A stretch of DNA of 42,196 nt from a virus: positions 1 to 42,196 of IMG/VR virus record IMGVR_UViG_3300045258_000151, one strand, 5' to 3'. A program made the position numbers and the translations under genes. Below are positions 12,477-21,417 of this stretch, in pieces. Within the stretch, counting starts at the first letter, position 1. Each line of letters begins with the position of its first letter. The notes beneath the pieces are model-generated. The model had not been told where the DNA came from and searched no databases. It saw only the letters and a list, made by a program, of their open reading frames with translations.

Positions 12477-13135
12477 CAGCCTGCCGATGCCGGGTTGTGG
12501 CTCGACAAAATCCACCACGTCGGCAGGCCCCCCGTGTCGGGCGCGATCTCAATCGTAAAGTAGACCGGCAGCGTCGCCGACCCCATCGTCCAATGCGTCA
12601 GCCCGTTCTCGATGGTGTTGGTCCCGAACGGGACGACGTTGGCCTGCTTCGGGCCGACGTTCTTAATCCAGAGCGGCGTCGTGCGCGTGGCGACGTTCGG
12701 CAAGTTGATGATCGCCGGCTCGGTCACGGTCTCGTTCACCGTAATCAGGTGGTCGCTGTCGAGCACGGTGTAGCCCGACGTGACGTTGCGCGCGCCGGAT
12801 GTATCCAGCGGCACCGCGACGGGCGTGTCGGGCGTCGGCGTGTCGCTGCCGATGCCTTCGACCGTATAGAGCAGCGTCAGGTTGACGTCGCGCACCGTGA
12901 CGTCATACAGGCCCGGTTCCAAGAACACCGTCACGCGGCCGGTGCTGTCGAGCTGCAGCGGGTTCGCCTGCACGCTGACCGGATCGAGATCGGCTTGCGA
13001 GAAGGTCGGCTTGTGCGTCGACGGGACGCCGTTCTCGAAGAACTCCAGCCAGCCGCCGACGAGCGGCTGATCGTCGACGAGCGAGCGGAAGCCGCGGTCC
13101 AGCCATGGCAGGAGCGCCCCAACAGGTGTCGACAT
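12476..13135 (-). CDS. tail fibre/spike N-terminal-type protein
   Basis: A 219-aa protein with the well-known podovirus fibre start: GGWLEFFENGVPSTHKPTFS, then NPLQLDSTGRVTVFLEPGLY (about residues 27-76), where short-tailed phages attach tailspikes. The C-terminal half is a beta domain (ITVNETVTEPAIINLPNV; PLWIKNVGPKQANVVPFG) typical of fibre-associated folds. It probably forms a small fibre or an adaptor for the following fibre genes. Confidence 0.7.
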   Translation of the reverse strand: MSTPVGALLPWLDRGFRSLVDDQPLVGGWLEFFENGVPSTHKPTFSQADLDPVSVQANPLQLDSTGRVTVFLEPGLYDVTVRDVNLTLLYTVEGIGSDTPTPDTPVAVPLDTSGARNVTSGYTVLDSDHLITVNETVTEPAIINLPNVATRTTPLWIKNVGPKQANVVPFGTNTIENGLTHWTMGSATLPVYFTIEIAPDTGGLPTWWILSSHNPASAG

Positions 13136-13164
13136 CTCTAATACTCCGCCAGCATATTTGGCAC

Positions 13165-13170
13165 TATCAT
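13165..13170 (+). promoter_or_regulatory. -10 box TATCAT, leaderless start for 13176 gene
   Basis: TATCAT ends 5 nt before the ATG of the + strand HNH gene, giving it its own transcription inside the oppositely oriented tail operon. No clear -35. Confidence 0.45.
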
Positions 13171-13175
13171 GCCTT

Positions 13176-13802
13176 ATGGCTGGAAAATCGATAAATCTGA
13201 CTGGGCAACGGTTTGGACGGTTGACCGTGCTCAGGTTTCACAAGATCGACAATCGACGGACGATGTGGTGGTGCCGTTGTGCCTGCGGCCAGCACAAGTC
13301 TGCCGATGCCCACAGTCTCAAACGCGGGTCGACGAAAAGCTGTGGATGCTTTCACCGCGACTCTATCCGCGCGCGCGCGACGATTCATGGCCGAAGCGGG
13401 TCCAGGGAATATAGCGCCTGGGAAAACGCCAAAGCTCGCTGTTTCAATCCCCACTGCAAGGACTTCAAGCATTATGGCGGTCGGGGCATTACGATGAATC
13501 GCGCGTGGGCCGATGATTTTTCCCAGTTCTACCGCGACCTTGGCGCGTGCCCGCCCAAATTGACGCTTGAGCGCATTGATAACGAAGGGAACTACGAAAA
13601 AGGTAACTGTCGCTGGGCGACCATGGCGGATCAACGCGTGAACTACCGCGACAATCGTTTCCTGACATTTCGTGGCGAACGACTGACGATTGCCCATTGG
13701 GCAGACCGTCTGGGTCTTGGCCGCGACATGATCTATTGGCGACTGAATCACGGCTGGACCGTCGAGAAGGCATTGACGACACCATCTCAACGCAAGGCTT
13801 AA
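13176..13802 (+). CDS. HNH homing-type endonuclease (2 of 7), opposite strand
   Basis: A 208-aa free-standing HNH endonuclease. It shares the layout of the 1607 protein: CRCACGQ and SCGCF zinc half (about residues 32-57), HGRSGSREYSAW and KHYGGRGITMNRAW core, the LERIDNEGNYEKGNCRWAT signature and a C-terminal HTH (TIAHWADRLGLGRDMIYWRL). It is inserted against the direction of the tail operon, with its own -10 box. ATG 13176 preferred over the upstream TTG at 13158. Somewhat lower GC than the neighbours, as expected for a mobile gene. Confidence 0.9.
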   Translation: MAGKSINLTGQRFGRLTVLRFHKIDNRRTMWWCRCACGQHKSADAHSLKRGSTKSCGCFHRDSIRARATIHGRSGSREYSAWENAKARCFNPHCKDFKHYGGRGITMNRAWADDFSQFYRDLGACPPKLTLERIDNEGNYEKGNCRWATMADQRVNYRDNRFLTFRGERLTIAHWADRLGLGRDMIYWRLNHGWTVEKALTTPSQRKA

Positions 13803-13837
13803 GTGGAGCAAACTGCCGACGGTGGTGGTAGGCATGG

Positions 13838-14731
13838 CTATTTATTGGCGCGCGTCAATCCGCGTGCGGTGAGTCCGACGTATTCGGTAAAGTCGGGCGC
13901 CGACGGATCGTGCATGTAAATGCCGTCGTAGCCGGCGTGTCTGGCCGCCATGGCGCCCAAGGCTTCGAGGCGTTCTTGTCGGTCAAAGTATTTCGTCGTC
14001 ACGCCGAGGGATGCCAGCCGGCGGTCTAACTCATCGATCGGCGCCGTCGCCAATTTCTGAAACTCCGTCTCGCCCACGATGGCTTTGAGTGCATGCACGC
14101 CCGTGCCCGAGTCGATCGCGCCTTGGCGAATGGGCAGCGGGGTGGACCCCGTGACATTGAGGACATTCGCATCCCGTGGACGAATCCAGGCGGTCTTGTC
14201 GCCGATGTCGGCATGGGGGGATGTCACGCCTTCCGGCGTGACATAGAGTCCGTGTGGTTTGGTCACGGAGGGTGTTTTTCCTGGGGCGTCGAATCGCTGA
14301 AATCTGAGCGGCACGTCCGCTTCCGCGGTGGCCGACTCCGCCAGTTCGCTTAAGGGTCGCGCTAGGCCCAGCAGCCCTTTCAGGGGTGGTGGCCCCGGCA
14401 TCGCCCCAGACACCAGCGGCGGCTGCTGCGGTGCGTTCGACCCCGACAGCAAGGCTGTCACCAAGGACAGCGCATCGGGAAAGCGGGCGAAAAACTCATT
14501 GCTCGCCGCAGGCACCGCTGGTCGGTCGAACGGCCCCGCAGGGCCAATCCCCGTCGCCTTCTTGAACACGCCCGTGACGTAATTCTCTGGCGGGAGTTCA
14601 CTCGTCGGCAGATCGTCGTAGACCGACGGATATTTCAGTTTGACCTTGTGCTCGAGTTCACTATCCGACAGATCGTCATAGGCGCCGGGGTGCTTCGCCT
14701 TGATACGCTGCGCGAGGGTGGGGTCTGGCAT
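13838..14731 (-). CDS. ejection-region protein with possible ADP-ribosyltransferase-like C-terminus
   Basis: A 297-aa protein. The N-terminus has two copies of a motif common in phage virion proteins (KHPGAYDDLSDSEL and KYPSVYDDLPTSEL, about residues 13-46), then a Pro-rich middle. The C-terminal domain (about residues 140-295) shows the spacing of an ADP-ribosyltransferase-like fold: Arg in LRFQRFDAPG, GLYVTPEGVTSPHADIGD, and late GYDGIYMHDP...TEYVGLTARGL. It follows ejection-protein genes, so it could be a protein injected into the host. The enzymatic idea is an inference from pattern only. Confidence 0.5.
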   Translation of the reverse strand: MPDPTLAQRIKAKHPGAYDDLSDSELEHKVKLKYPSVYDDLPTSELPPENYVTGVFKKATGIGPAGPFDRPAVPAASNEFFARFPDALSLVTALLSGSNAPQQPPLVSGAMPGPPPLKGLLGLARPLSELAESATAEADVPLRFQRFDAPGKTPSVTKPHGLYVTPEGVTSPHADIGDKTAWIRPRDANVLNVTGSTPLPIRQGAIDSGTGVHALKAIVGETEFQKLATAPIDELDRRLASLGVTTKYFDRQERLEALGAMAARHAGYDGIYMHDPSAPDFTEYVGLTARGLTRANK

Positions 14732-15975
14732 CAGCGTATCCCGATCGGGTCGACTTGGGGCTGGTCTGTGCCCTGTTTCGCCGTCGTCGCCTGCGGCGCG
14801 TCCGTGGCCCCGCCGAGCACGGCCCCAAGCGCCATCAGCGTGCCTGCGGGGACATGCGCGATCTTTTCCGCGCTCGTATAGAGTCCTCGGGCGATCATCG
14901 AGTTGAGGGCGGGGCTTCTCCCAGAGATGGCCGACAGCGTCCGCATCGCCAGCGACTTGTTTTTCCAGAGGGCATTGGCCCGCGCGGCCGCCGCCGTTGC
15001 ATCGATCAGGTCCGCGACCTTCGCGTTGGCGGCGCTCAATGTCTTCGTCGTATCCAGGGCTTCCAAGCCCTCTTTCAAGCCGCGCCCAATCGCCTTACGC
15101 GCTTCAATCGCGGATCGGGCTTCCTCGCCGAAGGGGACGCCTTGGCGATACTGCGTCTTGAGCACGTCCGCGAGTTTAGGCGCGAGCCACTGGCGTAAAC
15201 GGCCCGTGGCAGGATCGCGGACATACTGGGCCGAAAAGTCATCAATCACTTGCTGCGCGAATTTCTTATCGGCGTTGATCAGCAGCCCGTCGGCATAGCC
15301 TTGCGCCACCGCTGCGACATTGCCCGGACTGACTTTGCCGCCGAGATTGACGACGATCGCATCCTTGACGGCGGTAGCCGCGTCTCGGGCACCCGCGAGG
15401 GTCCGCACGCCGCTCGGCGTGACATCGCCGCCGGCTTCGAGCGCGGCCGTGACCATCCGGGGTGTTTCTGCGGCGGTTTCGAGTTCCCCGGTTTTCTGCA
15501 GCACTTTGATGCCGGGATTTAGGGCGCTCCGCATGAACGACGGCGCGAATGTCTTGAGGACGCCCATCGTGCCCTGGCCGCCAGCCTCGGCCAAGCCTTG
15601 CTTGCCCGCCTCGATGCCCACGGCTTTCGCGGCGTCGATCGAGGTGGCGGGCGCCGGATTGCCAATAGCGCGATTGATCAGTTCTTTTCCCGCTTCGCCC
15701 GCCCCGCCGCCGAGTGCCGCGCCCCCGACGGCTCCAGGCCAGCCGCCAACGCCCATGCCGAAGACGGTGCCCCCAATGCCGCCGGCAATGCCGCCCGCTA
15801 AGCCGCCGGCCGCTGGGAGCCAATCCAGCAATTTCGCGACAATCGGATGCGGCACGGGCGTGCCCGCGTCGACGTGCTGCCGGGCGTCGGCCACATCCTT
15901 CTCAAAGTCGCTACGGGCGGCTTGAAGGTCGTCGTCGAACGAGCTACTTGACGGTGTAGCCGGCTGCTGTGGCAC
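14731..15975 (-). CDS. internal virion/ejection protein with glycine-rich membrane segment
   Basis: A 414-aa protein. A long Gly/Ala hydrophobic stretch (GGLAGGIAGGIGGTVFG, about residues 55-71, continuing to GGGAGEAGKEL) resembles membrane-inserting segments of phage DNA-ejection proteins; the rest is helical with charged repeats (RSAIEARKAIGRGLKEGLEA). It probably leaves the head with the DNA and helps it cross the envelope. Start GTG at 15975, overlapping the upstream gene by 32 nt; coding frame quality begins there. Confidence 0.6.
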   Translation of the reverse strand: MPQQPATPSSSSFDDDLQAARSDFEKDVADARQHVDAGTPVPHPIVAKLLDWLPAAGGLAGGIAGGIGGTVFGMGVGGWPGAVGGAALGGGAGEAGKELINRAIGNPAPATSIDAAKAVGIEAGKQGLAEAGGQGTMGVLKTFAPSFMRSALNPGIKVLQKTGELETAAETPRMVTAALEAGGDVTPSGVRTLAGARDAATAVKDAIVVNLGGKVSPGNVAAVAQGYADGLLINADKKFAQQVIDDFSAQYVRDPATGRLRQWLAPKLADVLKTQYRQGVPFGEEARSAIEARKAIGRGLKEGLEALDTTKTLSAANAKVADLIDATAAAARANALWKNKSLAMRTLSAISGRSPALNSMIARGLYTSAEKIAHVPAGTLMALGAVLGGATDAPQATTAKQGTDQPQVDPIGIR

Positions 15976-17572
15976 GCGCCTTCTCCTGTTCGACGGTGGT
16001 GCCCTTGCGTCTCGCAATGGCTTGAAGTTCTGAGAGGGTGACGACCTTACCGGCGGTATTGGCCGTGTCGGCATACGGCCCCATCTGCCCGAGAATGGAC
16101 GCCTTCTTGCGCGCGACAAACGGCAAGACGATCTCTTCGACGTTGCTGCGGAAGTTTGCGGGCGACTGATTCATGTCCGTCATGTCGTAGCCCATCTCGC
16201 GCGACATGTCCGTTGCCGACCCGTAGCCGAGCGCGCCCGACAGTTCATCGGCAAACGCCGTGATGGCCGTTTTGAAGTTGGTGTACGGCTTGCTGCCGAC
16301 GGCGAGCTGAATCGGCCGCACGGCATACTGATTCAGCATCGTCGCGCCGCTGCGTGTCGCGGCATCACTGGCTTTCAGCAAATCCGGCACGCCCGACTCG
16401 ACGTTCTTGATCGAGCCGATCTGCGATTTCACCTTGGGATTGCTGGCGTAGCGGTAGCCGATTTCAAACGCCGCCGGATTGAAGTTCGGATTGAGCGTGC
16501 GCGCCGTGTCGTAAATGGCCGCGCGCAGTGGCGCATCCGCTTGTGCGCGGCTGTGCAGGCGTTGAAAGTCTTGAAATGTCAGCGTGCCGTCGGCCAGGTC
16601 TTGCGCTTGGCGGTAATTCGCCGTGCCGGGTTTGAGCACGATCTCCGCGCCTGGCGTGCCCGCCCCACCCGCGCCCGGTTTGGGTTGTTCGCGCGTCTTG
16701 ATCTCACTCGCCACATTCGCGGCTTGCGTGGCCGAGTTGATGGCGGCGATGTTCAGGTTCCCTTCGGCGATGTCGTGCCCCCGTGTGGTTTGGACGAGCG
16801 CGTCTTTCGCCTGCTGTTCCAGCGCCCGGTCGTGCGGCCCGACGAGCGTCGTGCGGGCGAGTGGGGGAATCTGCTCCAGCGGAATGTTCCATTTCTGGCG
16901 CGTGCTGACCGGCGCCCCCATGTCCTGATTGCGTTTCAAGACATCGGCCACCGTGTCATCCGTCAACTGGCCCGCCGCCGCGAGCGCGTCCATCTCTTTG
17001 GCAATACTCGTATCCCATTCCCCCTTGAGTTGGTGGTTGCGGGCGTCCTCTTTCACTTTGTTCTGCTCAGGAATGAGCGTGGCCGCTTTGATCACCGACT
17101 CGTTGCGCGTGGGATTAAACTCGCGCGTGAGCCCATAGCGACTGGTGACCCCCGGCATCGTGCGGTTCAGAAAGTCATAGCGGTCGGGCCAATTCTCGGC
17201 GGTCGCGTCGCCGAGCGTCTGCGCGACGAACTCGCCTTCATGCGCCCGATGGTCGTCCTCGAGCTTGTAGGTCTCCGCCTGCGATTTCTTCGCGGTGTTC
17301 ATCGCCGCATCGAACTTCTGCAGATAGCGCGGCGCAACGGCGGCGAGCGACTTCCGCACGCCGTCAAAGTCCGGCGTGCCGTCGGGGCCGAGATTGCTCT
17401 TGACGGCCCAGTCGTAGAGTTGATTCTCGTACTCGGCGTCCTGCTTCGCCTTGGCCGCTTCGCGCAGTTGCTCGACGCGCGCGCGGCGTTCGGCCACGAC
17501 GTCCGGCGCGTCATAGGGCGTGCGCGCCTGCGGCTGCAGGCCATAGAGCAGGACGCTGGGGTCAATCGGCAT
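15944..17572 (-). CDS. large helical internal virion/ejection protein
   Basis: A 542-aa, highly charged, mainly helical protein with coiled-coil tendency near the start (VAERRARVEQLREAAKAKQD, about residues 25-44) and many Gln/Ala/Asn helices. No signal or membrane span. Its place between two other candidate ejection proteins and upstream of the tail genes matches P22 gp7/gp20/gp16-type injected proteins, which share little sequence between phages. Function assigned by context only. Confidence 0.55.
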   Translation of the reverse strand: MPIDPSVLLYGLQPQARTPYDAPDVVAERRARVEQLREAAKAKQDAEYENQLYDWAVKSNLGPDGTPDFDGVRKSLAAVAPRYLQKFDAAMNTAKKSQAETYKLEDDHRAHEGEFVAQTLGDATAENWPDRYDFLNRTMPGVTSRYGLTREFNPTRNESVIKAATLIPEQNKVKEDARNHQLKGEWDTSIAKEMDALAAAGQLTDDTVADVLKRNQDMGAPVSTRQKWNIPLEQIPPLARTTLVGPHDRALEQQAKDALVQTTRGHDIAEGNLNIAAINSATQAANVASEIKTREQPKPGAGGAGTPGAEIVLKPGTANYRQAQDLADGTLTFQDFQRLHSRAQADAPLRAAIYDTARTLNPNFNPAAFEIGYRYASNPKVKSQIGSIKNVESGVPDLLKASDAATRSGATMLNQYAVRPIQLAVGSKPYTNFKTAITAFADELSGALGYGSATDMSREMGYDMTDMNQSPANFRSNVEEIVLPFVARKKASILGQMGPYADTANTAGKVVTLSELQAIARRKGTTVEQEKARATAAGYTVK

Positions 17573-17574
17573 GG

Positions 17575-18651
17575 CTAAAACTTGTAATTGCGCAGCCAGT
17601 CGGAGAGCGACTGATAGAACTGGTTTTGCTGCGCGCTGCCGACTTGCGTGCCGGTGGCGCGTGCGTTCCCCTGGCCGGTCGTCAAGTTGACGTATTGACT
17701 GGCGAAGTTATTGGTCAGGTCGCTCAGGTTGTTGCTGTAGCCGCCGAGCGCACTATTGGCCTGGCCCGCCGCGTTCAACCCGAGTCCCGTCGTCGCGTAG
17801 AGCTTCTGGAACGGATCGTTTTGATTATTCCTAAAAATATCGTAGTTCTGGCCGAAGGCCTGGAACGCCGTGTTGTTGTTGAACCCGGCGGTATTCAGCG
17901 CACGGTTGTAGCTGCCGGCGTAATCCTGCAGCGCCGCGCCGGTCGTGTAGCTCGCCAAGTCCTTCAGCGTGCCGCCGGTGAGCAGGTTGCCCTTCGCCGC
18001 CGCACTGCGCGCAATGGCGTCCTGGCCTTGCTCGACGGCGAACTTGAAGCCGGGATCGTCGGTGCCGACCGGCGCCTGGAAGTTCGTGACGGGCGGGACA
18101 TACGTCCCGGTATAGGGCGCCGTGAACGCGCCGAAGCCGCCCGCACTGTCGCCACTGCCGCCGGTGTCGGGCGTCTGCAAGCGACCGAGCCAATAGGACA
18201 TATCCGATGACTGCGGTTTGGACTCAATCGCACTGACCCAATAATCGGGGTTTGAGGCGATGTCGTCGCGGCCAATGCCTTTGGCCGCCCGAATCACCCA
18301 GTCGCGGGTCGACTCACCTGGGAGCCGCGCGTTGTAGTTCGTGCTCCCGGCCGGTGGCGTCGTGGCGGCTGGTGTGGTTGGTGCCGTTGTGGCCGCCGGT
18401 CCAGTAGGGAACGGCTGCGACGGATTGATCGGCGTGACACCCTTCGGCGGCAGAATATATGGCCCTTGAGTCGCCATGCCAGGGAGCGGTTGTCCTGGGT
18501 TAAACGTCGGTGCTAGTTGCGTGCCCACCGGCGGCGTCGGCGTCGGGTTCGGATTGAAGTGACCAGCGACCGGGATGTCGGTCGGAGGCGCGTTCTGCTG
18601 GAACCACGGACTCGTGGGCGTGTTGGGAAGACCGATCTGCCCTGTCGCCAT
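17575..18651 (-). CDS. putative DNA-transfer (ejection) protein
   Basis: A 358-aa protein with a Pro/Thr-rich first 110 residues and a C-terminal domain rich in Asn/Gln/Gly (GNLLTGGTLKDLASYTTGA, AFGQNYDIFRNNQNDPFQKL, LYATTGLGLNAAGQANSALG, SLSDWLRNYKF). This C-terminal pattern is common in phage proteins annotated as DNA transfer proteins in short-tailed phages. Its ATG shares one base with the HNH gene stop before it (TAATG), and 2 nt separate it from the next gene. Confidence 0.6.
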   Translation of the reverse strand: MATGQIGLPNTPTSPWFQQNAPPTDIPVAGHFNPNPTPTPPVGTQLAPTFNPGQPLPGMATQGPYILPPKGVTPINPSQPFPTGPAATTAPTTPAATTPPAGSTNYNARLPGESTRDWVIRAAKGIGRDDIASNPDYWVSAIESKPQSSDMSYWLGRLQTPDTGGSGDSAGGFGAFTAPYTGTYVPPVTNFQAPVGTDDPGFKFAVEQGQDAIARSAAAKGNLLTGGTLKDLASYTTGAALQDYAGSYNRALNTAGFNNNTAFQAFGQNYDIFRNNQNDPFQKLYATTGLGLNAAGQANSALGGYSNNLSDLTNNFASQYVNLTTGQGNARATGTQVGSAQQNQFYQSLSDWLRNYKF

Positions 18652-19088
18652 TACGCTACCGCTGCCTTCTGCCGACGTTCATACGTGCACGCTCGACATT
18701 CCAGAGCCAAACCATCGTATCGAGCGCAGTGCTTGCCGAAGGCCTCATAAGGTTTGAGGTGTTTGCATCGGCAACAAATCTTGTCGGTGTTCGGATTTCC
18801 CCCAGCGTCTTGGACGCGCATCCGCGCGTGCAAGAGCCGGTGATATTTCTCATTTGGGCAAATCACAAGCGGAGCAGTGTCTGACTTTGACCCGTCCGCA
18901 TGATGCACGACGGCTTTCATCGGGAGTGGCTTTCCGAGCGCACGCTCAGCTCTGACGCGATGCAGATACACGTCCTGGCCAACATACCGATACTTTCTCG
19001 TCGGCCGCGTTCGATGATAGTGGCGACCGACAAACCGCGCGGATGGCGTGGTTGTCTCAAGGCCGCACCCACATTGACAGAGACTCAT
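18651..19088 (-). CDS. HNH endonuclease with C-terminal zinc ribbon (3 of 7)
   Basis: A 145-aa protein: a zinc start (CQCGCGLETTTPS), HNH core (KYRYVGQDVYLHRVRAERAL, then KAVVHHADGSKSD and CPNEKYHRLLHARM, about residues 32-92) and a C-terminal CCRCKHLKPYEAF...CRACTYERR zinc ribbon, which likely reads DNA. It sits between two ejection-protein genes on the same strand with an ATGA overlap, so insertion did not break the operon. Confidence 0.85.
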   Translation of the reverse strand: MSLCQCGCGLETTTPSARFVGRHYHRTRPTRKYRYVGQDVYLHRVRAERALGKPLPMKAVVHHADGSKSDTAPLVICPNEKYHRLLHARMRVQDAGGNPNTDKICCRCKHLKPYEAFGKHCARYDGLALECRACTYERRQKAAVA

Positions 19089-20524
19089 ACCGCCACTGCC
19101 CCCTTCGACTCAAACCACTGCTGCTGCTCACGTGGCACGCGGTCCACTTCCCCATTCGGGGCCCGCATGGTGACGTAGCTACTCTGTGTTTGCGTCTGCG
19201 GCGACAGACTCGACGCGGGTTGGGGCGGCGCGGGTGCCGACGTCGCGCTGGGAAAAGGGACGCTTGGCGTCTGCCCAGGTCCGGGTGGCACGTAGGGTGA
19301 AGTCACGCCCGGCTGGAATGTTGCCGCCAAGCTGGACCCAGGGGGCGCCGTGGTCGTGGCCGTGCCAATCTGGGGATAGGTCGAAAATGGATCGATGGGC
19401 GGTGCATACACGCCACTCGGCGCGGCTTGCACGCCGGGAATCCCGAGCCCATAGCCGAGTAAGGATGCCGCGCCACTCCCTAACGAGGTGTAGGGCGCGA
19501 GATTCGCCTGCTGCCGCTGCACGACTTGACTCAGGACCGGCGTGACGCCGCCGTAGACCTTCGCCAAGTCGGCTTTCGCCTGCTGGCCGGCTTGCACGAG
19601 TTGCTGCGTGGCCGTGTTGGTGGCGTTTTGACTCTGCCGGGTCGCCAGATAGTCGAGCGGCAGGCCGAGCAGCGGCAGAATCTTGCCCAACAAACTCGAG
19701 CCGGGCTTGGGCGGCGCGGGTGGCGGCTGATCCAGACTGCCGGGCGCGTACTGCTGGTCTTGACGCTGCTGCTGCGACGGGTCGATGTATGTTTGCGATG
19801 GCGGCTGCGGCATGGGCGTGCCGGGCCGCGTCAGTGATGGCGGAGGCGGAGCCCCGCCGAACGACCCCGGCGGGGTCAGGGGTTGATTAACCCCGGCACG
19901 ATAGATCGGCTGGCCGGTCTTGGGGTCGATCTCTTGCTCCGGCTGTTGCCGCAGCGCCTGATCCTGCGGCGAATTGCGGAGCGGCGGGGGTTGGCCCGAG
20001 CGCGACAACTGCGAGAGGGCGAGACCCCCACCGGCCCCCAAGCCAGCGGCGGCCGCGCCCCCGGGGATGAGGGCCGCCGTATCGCCGAGCGTAAAGACTT
20101 GGCTTCCGACGGTCGCGGTGTTGCCCGCGAGCGCAAACTCGCCGGCCGGAATACTGGTCGCCGTGCCATCCGCCGCCGGAATCAGCAAGCCGCCGAGGCC
20201 ATCGAGATAGGCAAGCCCGATGACCGTACCGAAATCCATCAAGATTCCCTTCCAGGGAATCGTCTTGAACCCGCGCGGCCCCGGCTTCTGCGTCGTCGCC
20301 TGACTCGGATCGCCCGACGGCTGGTTGTTGTACGCCTGCTGCGCTAGTTCGGGTTCGGCGTCTTTCCACGCCGCGAAGTCGGGATAGCCGTGCGACTGCG
20401 CGATGGCATCAAGCGACGGCCCGGTACTCGTCGGTCCCGGCGCCACATACGGGCCCGGTGGCGGACGCCGCACGGCGCCGCTCGTCGGCATCGGCGTGTT
20501 CGGGCGCGTCAAGGATGTGGCCAT
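19085..20524 (-). CDS. proline-rich virion/ejection protein
   Basis: A 479-aa protein dominated by Pro/Gln-rich disordered stretches around a glycine/alanine-rich hydrophobic block (IPWKGILMDFGTVIGLAYLD and ALIPGGAAAAGLGAGGG, about residues 88-172) that could insert in a membrane. It ends with a compact motif (TMRAPNGEVDRVPREQQQWF). A ribosome site GGAG lies 11 nt before the ATG and a TATAGT box (20540-20545) just upstream may give extra expression. Most likely injected with the DNA; assigned by composition and location. Confidence 0.5.
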   Translation of the reverse strand: MATSLTRPNTPMPTSGAVRRPPPGPYVAPGPTSTGPSLDAIAQSHGYPDFAAWKDAEPELAQQAYNNQPSGDPSQATTQKPGPRGFKTIPWKGILMDFGTVIGLAYLDGLGGLLIPAADGTATSIPAGEFALAGNTATVGSQVFTLGDTAALIPGGAAAAGLGAGGGLALSQLSRSGQPPPLRNSPQDQALRQQPEQEIDPKTGQPIYRAGVNQPLTPPGSFGGAPPPPSLTRPGTPMPQPPSQTYIDPSQQQRQDQQYAPGSLDQPPPAPPKPGSSLLGKILPLLGLPLDYLATRQSQNATNTATQQLVQAGQQAKADLAKVYGGVTPVLSQVVQRQQANLAPYTSLGSGAASLLGYGLGIPGVQAAPSGVYAPPIDPFSTYPQIGTATTTAPPGSSLAATFQPGVTSPYVPPGPGQTPSVPFPSATSAPAPPQPASSLSPQTQTQSSYVTMRAPNGEVDRVPREQQQWFESKGAVAV

Positions 20525-20576
20525 GGGGAAAGTGCTCCTACTATACGCGCATGGCGCAGATGTTCGTCATTGGCGG

Positions 20577-21404
20577 TCAGCCGAGATAGGCCACGCTCGT
20601 CGCGCCGCCGCCGCCACTCGTCGCGGGTTCCTGCATCCCGACCACGGCCACGCGCAGCATCCGACTCGCCGACGTATTGCTACTGCAGTTACAGCGCACC
20701 GCGAGGCGCGTACCGGCGGCAATCGTGATCGGCAGACGCATCGCCTGCGGGCGTGTCTGGTCGGCCGCGCTGTTGGCCACGATCAAGAGGTCCGCCAGCA
20801 CGACCACCTCCGACCCGGCGGCCCCGGTGGCCACATCGACACTCCATTGGGTAAAGGACGGCACGGCGGTCGTCGTGGAGGTATCGAAGAAGATGCTGAG
20901 GAGCAGTGCATCGATCCGCGCCGTCGTGCTGGCCGTCAGTTGGGCGTAGGCCCCTTTCGTATTGATCGTGCCGCCGGGGTCCACCTGGGTGCCGCGCGAA
21001 TTGGCCGTCGAGGTGCCATAGGTGACGGGGGCCGTGAGCGACCCGAGGGCGCGATTGTCCTGCGCGAGTTGCACGTTCATGGTCGTGGCGCTGCCGTTAT
21101 TGGTCTGAATCCGGACGGCCAGCCGCGTGCCGGTCGGAATATCGACGTCGACGGGCATGACGAGGCCCGTGCAAAAATCGCTATCGCTGACGCACGAGAT
21201 ATTGCTGATGACCACGGTTTCCGACCCGGCGCCCCCGGTGGCCACATCCAGCAGGACCGAGAGACCGGCGAGCCCAGCGGAGGCCGTCAGGACCACGAGG
21301 CGCGAGCTGTCGAACGTGGTCGCGGCCGTGACTTGGGTGTAGGCCCCTTTCGTGTTGACCGTGCCACTGGTCGCGGTCACGAACGGATAGACGGTCGTCG
21401 CCAT
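20577..21404 (-). CDS. tail/virion protein with internal duplication
   Basis: A 275-aa beta-rich protein built from two related halves of about 125 residues. The first has GTVNTKGAYTQVTA and GAGSETVVISNI and GTRLAVRIQTNNGSA; the second has GTINTKGAYAQLTA, AAGSEVVVLADL and GTRLAVRCNCSSNTS. Such domains with Ser/Thr-rich strands fit fibre or decoration proteins. Located between fibre and ejection genes. Confidence 0.6.
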   Translation of the reverse strand: MATTVYPFVTATSGTVNTKGAYTQVTAATTFDSSRLVVLTASAGLAGLSVLLDVATGGAGSETVVISNISCVSDSDFCTGLVMPVDVDIPTGTRLAVRIQTNNGSATTMNVQLAQDNRALGSLTAPVTYGTSTANSRGTQVDPGGTINTKGAYAQLTASTTARIDALLLSIFFDTSTTTAVPSFTQWSVDVATGAAGSEVVVLADLLIVANSAADQTRPQAMRLPITIAAGTRLAVRCNCSSNTSASRMLRVAVVGMQEPATSGGGGATSVAYLG

Positions 21405-21417
21405 GACTCGAACTCCC

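Noticed and set aside
13158-13175. TTG start at 13158 for the HNH gene
   Set aside because: The ATG at 13176 has a -10 box at leaderless distance and gives the family-typical N-terminus.
20540-20584. Small + strand gene after TATACG at about 20541 (MAQMFVIGGQPR)
   Set aside because: Only 12 codons before a stop and antisense to the intergenic region of the virion operon; the box more likely reads as TATAGT on the minus strand.
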